Source: Carboxylicivirga sp. (GTDB lineage Bacteria; Bacteroidota; Bacteroidia; Bacteroidales; Marinilabiliaceae). Taken from it: a stretch of DNA of 64,000 nucleotides. The translations under genes and the position numbers were made by a program. The stretch is from NCBI GenBank assembly GCA_025210475.1, contig JAOARW010000063.1, positions 62,001 to 126,000 of the forward strand, in the 5' to 3' direction. Shown in pieces: positions 17,350-26,252 of the stretch. Each line of letters opens with the position of its first letter. Positions within the stretch are counted from its first letter, which is position 1. The notes beneath the pieces were generated by a model that was not told the origin of the DNA, ran no database searches, and saw nothing but the letters and a program-made list of their open reading frames with translations.

Positions 17350-19539
17350 ATGGCAAAATTAAGATTTCAGGCACTGTCTGAACTGATGAACAGAGAGGCG
17401 AAGGAAGTTCAGTTTCCTTCAGCAAAAGCAACAGATTACTATGGCGAACTGGTTTTTAATAAAGAAGCCATGTCGAAATACTTATCGCAAGATGCGTATA
17501 AGGCTGTAAAAGTTGCAATGGATAAAGGAGATGCAATTGATCGCAAAGTTGCTGATAATGTAGCTTCAGGAATGAAAGCATGGGCTATGGAGCGAGGCGC
17601 TACTCACTACACCCACTGGTTTCAGCCTTTAACAGACGGTACTGCTGAAAAGCATGATGGTTTTATTGATTACGGTGATAATGGCAATATGATTGATTCT
17701 TTCTCGGGTAAACTATTGGCCCAGCAAGAGCCGGATGCATCGTCATTCCCATCGGGAGGTATTCGCCAGACTTTCGAGGCACGTGGTTATACTGCCTGGG
17801 ATGTGTCATCGCCAGCCTTTATTATTGGTACTACGCTATGTATTCCTACTGTATTTATTTCTTATACAGGAGAAGCACTTGATTATAAAACACCATTTTT
17901 AAAAGCCCTTCACGCTGTTGATAAGGCTGCAGTAGGTGTTGCACAATATTTCGATAAAGATGTACGTAAAGTTCACACCAATCTTGGGTGGGAGCAGGAG
18001 TATTTCTTAATTGACACGGCATTATACCAGGCACGTCCTGACTTGATGGTAACTGGTCGTACTTTGATGGGACACTCATCGGCTAAAGATCAGCAGTTGG
18101 ATGACCACTATTTTGGTTCTATTCCAGAGCGTGTTACCAAATTCATGATCGAATTAGAAATAGAATGTCATAAACTGGGTATTCCGGTTAAAACGCGTCA
18201 CAATGAGGTGGCTCCAAATCAGTTTGAGCTGGCTCCGATATACGAAGAGGCTAACCTTGCGAATGATCATAACCAGCTGGTTATGGATGTGATGAAGCGT
18301 GTTGCACGTCACCATAAGTTTGAGGTAGTTCTTCATGAGAAGCCTTTTGCCGGAATTAACGGATCGGGTAAGCACAATAACTGGTCCTTACAAACCGATA
18401 GAGGGGTTGTTCTTTTAGCACCAGGTAAGAATCCAAAAGGAAACTTACAGTTTTTAACCTTCGTGGTGAATGCCATAGCAGCTGTTTATAAGAGTCAGGA
18501 TTTACTTCGTGCTTCAATTTTAACAGCATCGAACAGCCACCGTTTGGGAGCTAACGAGGCACCACCGGCGATTATTTCGGTATTTACCGGATCGCAAATA
18601 GCAGATATGCTGGATAACCTGGCCGAGCGCATCACTGATCAGAAGATGACACCGGATGAGAAGACAGCTCTTAAACTGGGTATTGGTCGTATTCCTGAAA
18701 TCTTATTGGATAATACTGATCGTAACCGTACTTCTCCATTTGCCTTTACAGGTAACCGCTTTGAGTTCCGTGCAGTTGGTTCAATGACTAACTGTGCCGC
18801 ACCTCTTACGGCCTTAAGTGCCGCCATGGCTGTTCAGCTTGAAGAGTTTAAGAAGGATGTGGATGAGTTAATCGAAAAAGGTGTCAAGAAGGATGAAGCG
18901 ATTTTCCAGACCATTAAAAAGGTAATTTTGGAATCGAATCCAATTCGTTTTAACGGCGATGGTTACTCAGATGAGTGGAAAGAAGAAGCAGCTAAGCGGG
19001 GCTTAACAAATATTACTTCAGTTCCTGAATCGCTATCTAAATATTTGGATGAAACCAGTAAGAAAGTACTTGTTGGTACCGGCGTTATGTCGGAGCGCGA
19101 GTTGGAAGCACGCGTTGAGGTTGAGATGGAGAAATTCATGAAGAAGATTCAGATCGAAGCTCGTGTACTGGGTGACTTAGCCATTAACCACATAGTACCA
19201 ACAGCAATTCAATATCAAACTGAATTGATCCATAACGTTCAGGGCATGCGCGATATCTTTGATGAGAAAGAATTTGCTGAGCTGGCCGGTGCTAGAAAAG
19301 ATTTAATTAAAACAATTTCGAACCATGTATCATCCATTAAGGCCAAAGTTGCTGACATGGTTGAGGCACGTAAGAAATGTAACGTAATTGAGTCGGAAAC
19401 TGAAAAAGCTTATGCTTACGATAAAGAGGTACGTCCTTACCTCGAAGAAGTTCGTTACCACATTGATAAGTTGGAATTAATTGTTGACAACGAAATGTGG
19501 CCATTACCAAAATACCGTGAACTATTATTCTTCAGATAG
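17350..19539 (+). CDS. glnN: Type III glutamine synthetase
   Basis: A 729-residue GSIII, the large class typical of Bacteroidota, which makes glutamine from glutamate, ammonia and ATP. Visible blocks include the long N-terminal GSIII region with the FPSGGIRQTFEARGY segment, the catalytic glutamate block (GWEQEYFLID), KTRHNEVAPNQFELAP, the NGSGKHNNWS loop and NRTSPFAFTGNRFEFRA. A -7 box precedes it and a terminator follows. It is monocistronic, with no PII or amtB gene in the window. Confidence 0.97.
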   Translation: MAKLRFQALSELMNREAKEVQFPSAKATDYYGELVFNKEAMSKYLSQDAYKAVKVAMDKGDAIDRKVADNVASGMKAWAMERGATHYTHWFQPLTDGTAEKHDGFIDYGDNGNMIDSFSGKLLAQQEPDASSFPSGGIRQTFEARGYTAWDVSSPAFIIGTTLCIPTVFISYTGEALDYKTPFLKALHAVDKAAVGVAQYFDKDVRKVHTNLGWEQEYFLIDTALYQARPDLMVTGRTLMGHSSAKDQQLDDHYFGSIPERVTKFMIELEIECHKLGIPVKTRHNEVAPNQFELAPIYEEANLANDHNQLVMDVMKRVARHHKFEVVLHEKPFAGINGSGKHNNWSLQTDRGVVLLAPGKNPKGNLQFLTFVVNAIAAVYKSQDLLRASILTASNSHRLGANEAPPAIISVFTGSQIADMLDNLAERITDQKMTPDEKTALKLGIGRIPEILLDNTDRNRTSPFAFTGNRFEFRAVGSMTNCAAPLTALSAAMAVQLEEFKKDVDELIEKGVKKDEAIFQTIKKVILESNPIRFNGDGYSDEWKEEAAKRGLTNITSVPESLSKYLDETSKKVLVGTGVMSERELEARVEVEMEKFMKKIQIEARVLGDLAINHIVPTAIQYQTELIHNVQGMRDIFDEKEFAELAGARKDLIKTISNHVSSIKAKVADMVEARKKCNVIESETEKAYAYDKEVRPYLEEVRYHIDKLELIVDNEMWPLPKYRELLFFR

Positions 19540-19567
19540 AAGAGTTAAAAGGATAAAATCTACAATA

Positions 19568-19600
19568 AAAGGTCGCAAGTTGTTTGCGACCTTTTTTATT
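19568..19600 (+). terminator. Terminator after glnN
   Basis: AAAGGTCGCAA pairs with TTGCGACCTTT and is followed by TTTATTT. Confidence 0.9.
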
Positions 19601-19766
19601 TCTCCAGCCAGGTGTTAGCTATTTGTATTAAAATCTCAAATCTATCGGCTTTAACTAAAAGTTTTACCAATAACCTGAGTTCGACATTAAATTACGATCT
19701 CAGACTCCTTATAAATAGCAGTTTACAAGTATAAATAATGAAGTAATAGTACTAAAGAAGAGAATA

Positions 19767-19801
19767 TTAAAAAAGCTCCACCTGTACATGGCGGAGCTTT
19801 T
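19767..19801 (-). terminator. Terminator of the repeat lipoprotein gene
   Basis: On the minus strand AAAAGCTCCGCC pairs with GGTGGAGCTTTT and is followed by more T, about 85 bp past the stop codon. Confidence 0.8.
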
Positions 19802-19886
19802 GACGGTCATTGAAATATATAGAGTATTAAAACATATATTTTTGAGAATGACTTAAATGAAAATATATTGAGTAGAACATTTTCAA

Positions 19887-22499
19887 TTATTGATTTGACG
19901 CATCTTGTGGAGCAATCAGCCAATGCTCTTTTGTGCTATTGGTTTCGTAGTAAAACTTAACATTCTCCGATGTTTGAGTAGTAACGCCAAAAACCAACAG
20001 GCTTCCTCCGTTTCCACTTTCATGGGTAATTTTATTAATCTTAACATCAATTCCCAAAAAGCGGTAAGTATTGTGAGATAACACAGCGGTATATAAATCT
20101 TTGGCTCTTTTGGGTGTGATGTTCGCCAAGTCAACCACCTGATTGCTTAATTGAACTTTGTAGGTTTCAGAATCCTGACCTTCACTTAATTCGAAAGTGT
20201 AAATGTCGTCTGTAACTTTCAAAGTATTGAAGACATTGTTTAAAATGCTCGTACGATCGTTGAATTTCTGAACCAATTCATAAGATGGTATTTCGAAATT
20301 ACCAGCCGACTCAGGTGCAATCAACCAATGCTCTTTATCACTGTGGGTATCAAAGTAGAACTTAACATTTTCCGAAGTTTGCGTTGTTACACCATAGACC
20401 AACAAACTACCGCCATTACCACTTTCATGAGTTATTCTATTGATCTTTACATCAAATCCTTTAAAGGCATAAGCCTGATGTGATAGAAAGGCTGTATACA
20501 AGCTGCTTGCCCGTTGAGGTGTAACATTGGCAAGATCAATCGTCTGGTTACTTAGTATTACCGTGTGAGTTTCAGAATCCTGACCTTCACTTAATTCAAA
20601 AGTGTAGGCATCATCTGTTGATTTCAGAGTATTGAAGACATTGTTTAAAATACTCGTCCGATCGTTAAATTTCTGAGCCAGTTCATATGAAGGCATTTCA
20701 GAGTTACCAGCCGACTCAGGTGCGATTAGCCAATGTTCTTTATCGCTGTGGGTGTCATAGTAAAACTTAACATTTTCCGAAGTTTGCGTTGTTACGCCAA
20801 ATACCAATAAGCTACCACCATTTCCACTTTCATGGGTAATTCTATTAATATTTACGTCAACTCCTTTAAAAGTATAAGCCTGGTGCGATAAAAAGGCTGT
20901 ATATAAGCTGCTTGCTCGCTGAGGTGTTACATTTGCCAGATCAACCACCTGGTTGCTTAATAATACAGTATAAGTTTTTGAATCTTGCCCTTCGCTTAAT
21001 TCAAAGGTGTAAGCATCATCTGTTGATTTCAGTGTATTGAAGACATTGTTTAAGATGCTTGTTCGATCGTTAAATTTCTGAGCCAGTTCATATGAAGGAA
21101 TTTCAGTGTTGTTTGCTGACTCCGGTGCTATTAACCAGTGCTCTTTATCACTATTGGTATCAATGTAGAACTTCACTGTCTCTGTTGTTTGTGCTGTTAC
21201 ACCAAATACTAACAAGCTGCCACCATTACCACTTTCATGTGAGATTTTATTAATATTCACATCAACTCCTTTAAAATTGTATGCTTGTTTTGAAAGGAAG
21301 GCTGTGTATAAATCTTTAGCACGTAGCGGTGTTACATTGGCTAAACCAACAGTATTATCTTTAAGGCTTACCGGATAAACTTTAGCATCGGCTCCATCAG
21401 ACAAGTTGAATACATAATTTTGTTCACTAACAGAAATGGTATTAAAAATCTGTTCTAAAAGTTTTTCACGATTATTGAACTTCTGTGCCAGATCATACGA
21501 GTAAAGTGAGCTTTGCTGTTCCACGCCAGGGGCTACAATCCAGCTTTGTTCATCGCTATCCATGCGATATAAAAAGCTAACCAATTGTTGCAGATTGGTC
21601 CATGCCTGAATCCTTAGCAATTGTTTATCAGAGTTGTTGTCAAAGGCAATACGCGACAACTGTAAATCAGTATTCAGAATATTGAAGTTGGCTCCATTTA
21701 ATAAAGCGCTAAATAGCACCTGGGCACGTTGGTTGTTTAATTGAATGCTGTTGTCGGCATTCATTTGAAAGGCAACAGCCGGACTATTTGCTCCCTCCAG
21801 AATCAGGCATCTTTGCTCTTTGCGCATGGCCATGTATTTAACGTCCGAAATAGGCTCCTGGGCTATAAAGGCATCAACCAAGGCCTGCGTCGAAAGTTCA
21901 CTTGTTTGCTTTTCATCAACGGGATTACGTTCTTCAAAACGTATAACACCCATGCCTAATAGTTGTCCCTCATTTTCAAGGTCACCACCAAAGGTATTGT
22001 CGATTGAAATGTTGAAGATGGCACCGATTTTATCAGCATCTTTCACATGATAATAGATAACCAGGTTCCCATTTTCTATCTTAACATTTAAGCGTACCCC
22101 ATCTATAAGCAGGATGCCATCTTCTTCCCATGAATACTTATATGATTTACTACCACTCTTTAAGTTGGCTCCTTGGTTTTGTGTGCTTGTGGTTAATGCA
22201 GTAAAAAGACCATTTTCCAGGCGGTAAAGCTGTTGCTTTTCATCATCTTGCATGGTATTTGTGTAACTATCCCACTGGCTAACCTGTTTGGTGCCGCTAT
22301 AAAAGTTAACCTTTAAATCAACACAACGCCATTCGAGCTGCTGAACAGCCTGAGGCGCTGCCTTGGTTTGGTTGTCGCCACTTAATTCTTCAACTTTTAA
22401 ATCAAAATCCTGATTCGGATTCACCATGTCTTGGTCGTTGGTACAACTCATAAGAAAGGTGAATGCAAGGATTATTAAATAATAAATACGGGTTTTCAT
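19887..22499 (-). CDS. Large repeat lipoprotein with four 135-residue tandem modules
   Basis: An 870-residue lipoprotein (lipobox FLMSC, lipidated Cys about residue 19). The N-terminal third is unique. From about residue 333 to the end come four near-identical modules of 135, 135, 135 and 133 residues, each containing QKFN, NVFNTLK, SGNGGSLLV and KEHWLIAP. A much more divergent copy (NNQRAQVLFSALL to SWIVAP) sits just before them. I do not recognise the module. It is probably exposed at the outer membrane. It is divergent from the ECF sigma factor at 22768, which may control it, and has its own terminator. Confidence 0.85.
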   Translation of the reverse strand: MKTRIYYLIILAFTFLMSCTNDQDMVNPNQDFDLKVEELSGDNQTKAAPQAVQQLEWRCVDLKVNFYSGTKQVSQWDSYTNTMQDDEKQQLYRLENGLFTALTTSTQNQGANLKSGSKSYKYSWEEDGILLIDGVRLNVKIENGNLVIYYHVKDADKIGAIFNISIDNTFGGDLENEGQLLGMGVIRFEERNPVDEKQTSELSTQALVDAFIAQEPISDVKYMAMRKEQRCLILEGANSPAVAFQMNADNSIQLNNQRAQVLFSALLNGANFNILNTDLQLSRIAFDNNSDKQLLRIQAWTNLQQLVSFLYRMDSDEQSWIVAPGVEQQSSLYSYDLAQKFNNREKLLEQIFNTISVSEQNYVFNLSDGADAKVYPVSLKDNTVGLANVTPLRAKDLYTAFLSKQAYNFKGVDVNINKISHESGNGGSLLVFGVTAQTTETVKFYIDTNSDKEHWLIAPESANNTEIPSYELAQKFNDRTSILNNVFNTLKSTDDAYTFELSEGQDSKTYTVLLSNQVVDLANVTPQRASSLYTAFLSHQAYTFKGVDVNINRITHESGNGGSLLVFGVTTQTSENVKFYYDTHSDKEHWLIAPESAGNSEMPSYELAQKFNDRTSILNNVFNTLKSTDDAYTFELSEGQDSETHTVILSNQTIDLANVTPQRASSLYTAFLSHQAYAFKGFDVKINRITHESGNGGSLLVYGVTTQTSENVKFYFDTHSDKEHWLIAPESAGNFEIPSYELVQKFNDRTSILNNVFNTLKVTDDIYTFELSEGQDSETYKVQLSNQVVDLANITPKRAKDLYTAVLSHNTYRFLGIDVKINKITHESGNGGSLLVFGVTTQTSENVKFYYETNSTKEHWLIAPQDASNQ
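19890..21503 (-). repeat. Four 405-bp coding tandem repeats
   Basis: Units in gene order are 21503-21099, 21098-20694, 20693-20289 and 20288-19890. The last is two codons short. The middle units are the most alike at DNA level, and the first and last are the most diverged, which suggests expansion or gene conversion from the centre of the array. Confidence 0.9.
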
Positions 22500-22696
22500 T
22501 TTATAAAATCTTATAGTTTTTGTGTTTGCCCTTTAAGAGTGGATGACTTTGATTTCGTTGCCTCAATTATTTTTATTTTTTTTGCATCCTTTCTGAAAAA
22601 TAGCTTTAAGTGCTTGTGAATATTTGATTTCAGGCATTGTATTTTTTATAGAAAATCTTCGGGGAAAATAATTTTTTAAAAAAAGTAATGTTTTCA

Positions 22697-22716
22697 GGCA
22701 ACGTTTTTGGCAACGT
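22697..22716 (+). promoter_or_regulatory. GGCAACGT direct repeat in the divergent lipoprotein/sigma intergenic region
   Basis: GGCAACGT occurs twice with a 12-bp period (22697-22704 and 22709-22716), about 50 bp upstream of the ECF sigma start and 200 bp from the lipoprotein start. The placement suits an activator site or the -35 region of an autoregulated ECF promoter. No matching copy was noticed elsewhere in the window. Confidence 0.45.
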
Positions 22717-22767
22717 GTACTCACAATGACGTAATGCAGGAAGCAAAAGTGAAAACAACAGGCGAGA

Positions 22768-23340
22768 ATGGATCTTAAAAGACTAATATATAAATGTATT
22801 GGTAAGGATGAACGTGCCTTTGAGAAGCTATATCATCGATATGCTCCTGTATTTAAAGGTGTTTGTCGACGATATGCCAGCTCGTTGGATGAGGCTGATG
22901 ATATATTGCAGGAAGCCTATGTGAAGATATTTAATAATCTCGATCAGCTTAAGGATACGAGTGTTTTTGAGTCGTGGGGTAAACGAATCGTGATTAATAC
23001 AGCCATTCAATTTATTCGTAAGAAAAAGGCCGATGGCTTTCAACTTGATATCGATAATATAGAGCTGCCTTTGACCGAAGAACAGGAAAATACGGCCATG
23101 GGTATTATGGCTGAAACCGATATTTCTGATTTGATAAAATTGATGGATCACCTGCCCGAAGGTTACAAAACCATCTTAAATCTTTATGCCGTTGAAGATT
23201 ATTCGCACAATGAGATTGCGGAGATGCTTAATATTAAAGAGGCCACTTCACGATCGCAGTATTTCAAAGCTAAGAAAGCGTTTCAGCAGGTTTTATTAGA
23301 CAAGGTAATTAATAAAGAAAATGAAAAATACGCAGTTTGA
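22768..23340 (+). CDS. ECF-type RNA polymerase sigma factor
   Basis: A 190-residue sigma-70 family protein with region 2 (FEKLYHRYAPVFKGVCRRYASSLDEA, then DDILQEAYVKIF) and region 4 (LPEGYKTILNLYAVEDYSHNEIAEMLNIKEATSRSQYFKAKK, quoted only by these landmarks: LPEGYKT and HNEIAEMLNI). It would direct RNA polymerase to a small stress or envelope regulon. Its last 20 bp overlap the next gene, so the two are translationally coupled. That partner has the layout expected of a membrane anti-sigma factor. Confidence 0.93.
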   Translation: MDLKRLIYKCIGKDERAFEKLYHRYAPVFKGVCRRYASSLDEADDILQEAYVKIFNNLDQLKDTSVFESWGKRIVINTAIQFIRKKKADGFQLDIDNIELPLTEEQENTAMGIMAETDISDLIKLMDHLPEGYKTILNLYAVEDYSHNEIAEMLNIKEATSRSQYFKAKKAFQQVLLDKVINKENEKYAV

Positions 23341-24571
23341 GCAACTCTTAAAAAAGAAGGCATTAAGTTATAAACCCATGGTATCCCCAGGGGTTATTGC
23401 TAATGCTAAGGCGATGGCTGCTGCTGGAAAAACAGGACTGGTTAAAACAGCTATTGTTAAAATATCATCGTCGGTGGCAGCCAAATCTTTGATAGGTGTG
23501 GTGACAGTTACAACGGCCGGTTATATCACCGTTGATCAAATTCAAAAACATGAGCAGCTTATAGTTGTTGAAGCAGAAACAGGTATTGAAGAGGCGAAGG
23601 AGGAATCTACAGCAGACTTTGAAAAAGAAATGGCTTTGCAATCCGAAATGATTGAAAGTCAAAGTACAGTTTCACTTGCAGCAGATGAGGGAATTAGTGC
23701 GGATGCTTTAATGGCTGCAAACCATTCGAATGCAGCTCAAAAAGATGAATCCGCATTAAGTAAATTAGCCATTACTAATTCAAATACTAATGTCCAAAAT
23801 AATGTAAAGGATTCACCAATTATTGAATCGCCATTAATTTCAAAACAGTCGTCAGATGCAGTAAAATCAAATGTTTATTTGAATGGTAAATCTTTTTGTA
23901 GCTTTAATCACAAGGTGTACTCGCCCGGTTTAGCCTGGGGATATGGTGAAGGTGCTAACAGCATTGAAAAACAGTCAAAAGAAAAATCGAAGCAACGCAG
24001 ATTTTTACCTTCAGCTGTCCATCCTTATGTGTCTGTGGGTAATTCTTATTTGATCCGCGATAAAGTTAACTCGAACCAGCTGGATGAAAAGCGACAGGGA
24101 AAGCAATTGGGAGCCGGGCTGATACTTTATTATCCTATAAAGAATAAATGGCAGCTGATACTCGATGGTGGCTATAGTGAGTATCAAATTACCAGTGATT
24201 ACACGGCCAATAACCAGAGTGACGGTAAAATTAAGCGTGAAATGGCACTAATAAGCATAAAGACCGGTATACAATACGATTTATTAACGATGAAGCATTG
24301 GCGTTCTTCATTGAAAGCTGCTGCTGGTGTGGCTTATAAACTAAGCCATAGCAATCAGATTAATGGTAAATTCTTCGAAGAAAGCTTTACGACAGATCTG
24401 ACCGGTACCGATCAGTTGAGTCCGGCAGCCAATCTGGCTTTGAGTATTAATTACCAGTTGGACAAGAGAATCTGTCTGGGAATGGATTTGCTTGCTAATG
24501 GAATATTATTCAATAGTAACACACAGCTTTTGAATACAAGTGCGCGTATGGGTATTATCTATAAATGGTAA
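23321..24571 (+). CDS. Single-pass protein with anti-sigma-like N-terminus and beta-barrel-like C-terminus
   Basis: A 416-residue protein with a short basic cytoplasmic segment (1-45), one membrane helix (about 52-70, with Val/Ala/Thr-rich residues), a long polar linker of Ser/Asn/Glu/Ala (80-210) and a C-terminal domain (about 215-416) with alternating aromatic strands (YVSVGNSYLI, LILYYPIKNKWQL, ARMGIIYKW). The C-terminus resembles outer-membrane porin-like domains. Overlap with the sigma gene suggests an anti-sigma role for the N-terminus, but no anti-sigma motif is certain. Confidence 0.75.
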   Translation: MKNTQFEQLLKKKALSYKPMVSPGVIANAKAMAAAGKTGLVKTAIVKISSSVAAKSLIGVVTVTTAGYITVDQIQKHEQLIVVEAETGIEEAKEESTADFEKEMALQSEMIESQSTVSLAADEGISADALMAANHSNAAQKDESALSKLAITNSNTNVQNNVKDSPIIESPLISKQSSDAVKSNVYLNGKSFCSFNHKVYSPGLAWGYGEGANSIEKQSKEKSKQRRFLPSAVHPYVSVGNSYLIRDKVNSNQLDEKRQGKQLGAGLILYYPIKNKWQLILDGGYSEYQITSDYTANNQSDGKIKREMALISIKTGIQYDLLTMKHWRSSLKAAAGVAYKLSHSNQINGKFFEESFTTDLTGTDQLSPAANLALSINYQLDKRICLGMDLLANGILFNSNTQLLNTSARMGIIYKW

Positions 24572-24615
24572 TACCAATTGTGTTGCTCGAATGAGCGTAA
24601 ATAAAAACGATTTTC

Positions 24616-24698
24616 ACTCGTCGAGCGGAGTCGGGGTGAATTTTCAACAATTTTAATTGTCAGTCGATAATCACGCCGTCTCCGTTCAGTGAACGAGT
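24616..24698. repeat. Imperfect long inverted repeat between convergent genes
   Basis: ACTCGT...CGGAG.CGG.GTGA is mirrored by TCAC.CCG.CTCCG...ACGAGT around a 30-bp AT-rich centre. It lies between the barrel protein and elbB, which converge. It could be a bidirectional terminator-like structure or a dispersed intergenic repeat. It is more GC-rich than its surroundings. Confidence 0.5.
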
Positions 24699-24731
24699 TG
24701 TTTTATTTTTTTTGAGGCTGACTCGTGCAGG

Positions 24732-25388
24732 TTACGCCATCGCCAGCACTGCTTTTACCACATTATCGGCTCCTTCTGCAATTTGAAGGATGTTCGCATC
24801 CAGCATATAACATGGAGTAGTCGCAATTTTGTTGGCTTCATCAACCACTACCTCACCATGATTGGTTGTTTCGTGGTTACCACCCATCGCTTCTATGGCT
24901 TGAGCTGTGCCTTCGTCCTGCCCAATGGTAACAGTCACTTCACCCAGAATTTTGGCAATTACAGCCGGTGCAATGCACAAAGCACCAATGGGTTTACCGG
25001 CGGTATGTGTTTCCTTTACTGCTCTTTCGGTTTCGGCTTCTACGCTGCAACCCGCACCATCAAAAGCAACGGTGCTCAGGTTCTTGGCGGCACCAAAACC
25101 ACCCGGTAGCAATAAGGCGTCAAAATCATTAGCCTTGTACTCGCTTAGAGGCTTGATAGCGCCACGGGCAATGCGGGCTGCTTCAACCAATACATTACGT
25201 TTTTCTTCAGCTGGCTCACCCTTGAGGTGGTTAATAACATGGTGTTGCTCCACATCTGGTGCAAAAATGGTGTATTCAGCGCCTTGTCGGGCAATGGCCA
25301 ATAGGGTTAGTACTGATTCATGTATCTCAGCTCCGTCGTATACGCCGCATCCCGAAAGAATAACAGCTGTTTGTTTTTTTGAAGTCAT
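24732..25388 (-). CDS. elbB: ElbB-like DJ-1/PfpI superfamily protein (glyoxalase III-like)
   Basis: A 218-residue DJ-1/PfpI protein of the ElbB type, which E. coli work links to isoprenoid synthesis and to glyoxalase activity. The start block SGCGVYDGAEIHESV and the AFDALLLPGGFGAAKNL block are diagnostic. The nucleophile Cys is in GALCIAPAVIAKILG, near residue 137. It is a soluble cytoplasmic protein. It is monocistronic, with no isoprenoid gene nearby. Confidence 0.9.
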   Translation of the reverse strand: MTSKKQTAVILSGCGVYDGAEIHESVLTLLAIARQGAEYTIFAPDVEQHHVINHLKGEPAEEKRNVLVEAARIARGAIKPLSEYKANDFDALLLPGGFGAAKNLSTVAFDGAGCSVEAETERAVKETHTAGKPIGALCIAPAVIAKILGEVTVTIGQDEGTAQAIEAMGGNHETTNHGEVVVDEANKIATTPCYMLDANILQIAEGADNVVKAVLAMA

Positions 25389-25777
25389 AGTCTCTTTAAT
25401 TTATTCGAAATATAAAAATACATTATTTCAAACATCTAAGCCAATGATTTTTTGAATTGAAAAGAAGTAAGAAAAAAGAAAAAGTACGCCGACTTTATAA
25501 TCGAAGAATAATTAAATAATAGTCACACACTTGTAGTACTGAAACGTTATTGGAATATTAAAATCATATTGCTTTCGGTTAGTATTGTAAAAACGAAAAT
25601 ATTTTATAACTTAGTGATCACTAATCGGAAACAGCTGTCCTTGTCGGGTGAGACAAGAGTCTATACATAGGGGCTGTACAGCAAGTAATAATTATAACAA
25701 TTTTAATTCTCTGAGTGTAATTGTAACTCATCGTTACGATGTGTATAGATTTTTTTATCAACCTAAAATTAATTAGT
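25389..25777. other. Intergenic region with a perfect 14-bp palindrome
   Basis: This 389-bp gap between the divergent elbB and small lipoprotein genes holds TTAGTGATCACTAA (25611-25624) and no long ORF. The remainder is AT-rich, and I see no clear promoter box. Confidence 0.5.
25611..25624. promoter_or_regulatory. 14-bp perfect palindrome, possible operator
   Basis: TTAGTGA/TCACTAA is a perfect dyad about 155 bp upstream of the small lipoprotein start. It may be an operator for an unknown dimeric regulator. Confidence 0.35.
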
Positions 25778-26110
25778 ATGAAATCATTAGTTAAAGTATG
25801 TATTACAGCATTTCTGTTAATATCAGTAATGTCTTGTGAGGAAACGGAGTATGTTTCTGATGTCGAACGTATGGAAATAGAGCTTAATTCTTTTGTTGAG
25901 AAGAATAACTTAACAAGATGTACGATTAAAGTATTTAATGGAGTAAATAGTATTTACGAGGCAACGGAAAGCCCATTTGAAATCAAAAATGGAACCTTAA
26001 TAGTTAGTGACGAAACTGAATCTGGTGTATTAAAACTGAACTATAACTTAAGTAAGTTATTCAAATACTACAAGTTTGAAAATGTGTTGAATGTTGAAAT
26101 CGTTAAGTGA
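25778..26110 (+). CDS. Small predicted lipoprotein
   Basis: I start this at MKSLVKVCITA, giving 110 residues. An upstream in-frame ATG would put a hydrophilic extension before the signal peptide. The lipobox is ISVMSC and the mature protein begins CEETEY. The rest (about 90 residues) alternates strand-like segments (TIKVFNGVNSIYEA, SGVLKLNYNLSKLF) and looks like one small beta-sandwich domain. I do not recognise the family. It lies directly upstream of the dyad array. Confidence 0.65.
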   Translation: MKSLVKVCITAFLLISVMSCEETEYVSDVERMEIELNSFVEKNNLTRCTIKVFNGVNSIYEATESPFEIKNGTLIVSDETESGVLKLNYNLSKLFKYYKFENVLNVEIVK

Positions 26111-26252
26111 TCATTATGGTTTTAATATGAACTAGCTAGAGGTGTAAATTTTTAGCTAATCCTGTCCTCGGTTTTATATTGAACGTTATGAATTTTAACA
26201 TTGGGTGGGCTTAATACATTCTGTATTGGCCCCAACCGATGGTATTACAAGT

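Larger units (their letters stand above)
19540..19886. other. Convergent intergenic region with two terminators
   Basis: This gap holds the glnN terminator (19568-19600) and, about 170 bp further on, the opposing terminator of the repeat lipoprotein gene (19767-19801). Nothing else recognisable lies between them. Confidence 0.6.

Noticed and set aside
24907..25455. A 182-residue frame antisense to elbB
   Set aside because: It overlaps a clear elbB gene, has no family resemblance and is an Ala/Ser/Pro-rich shadow.
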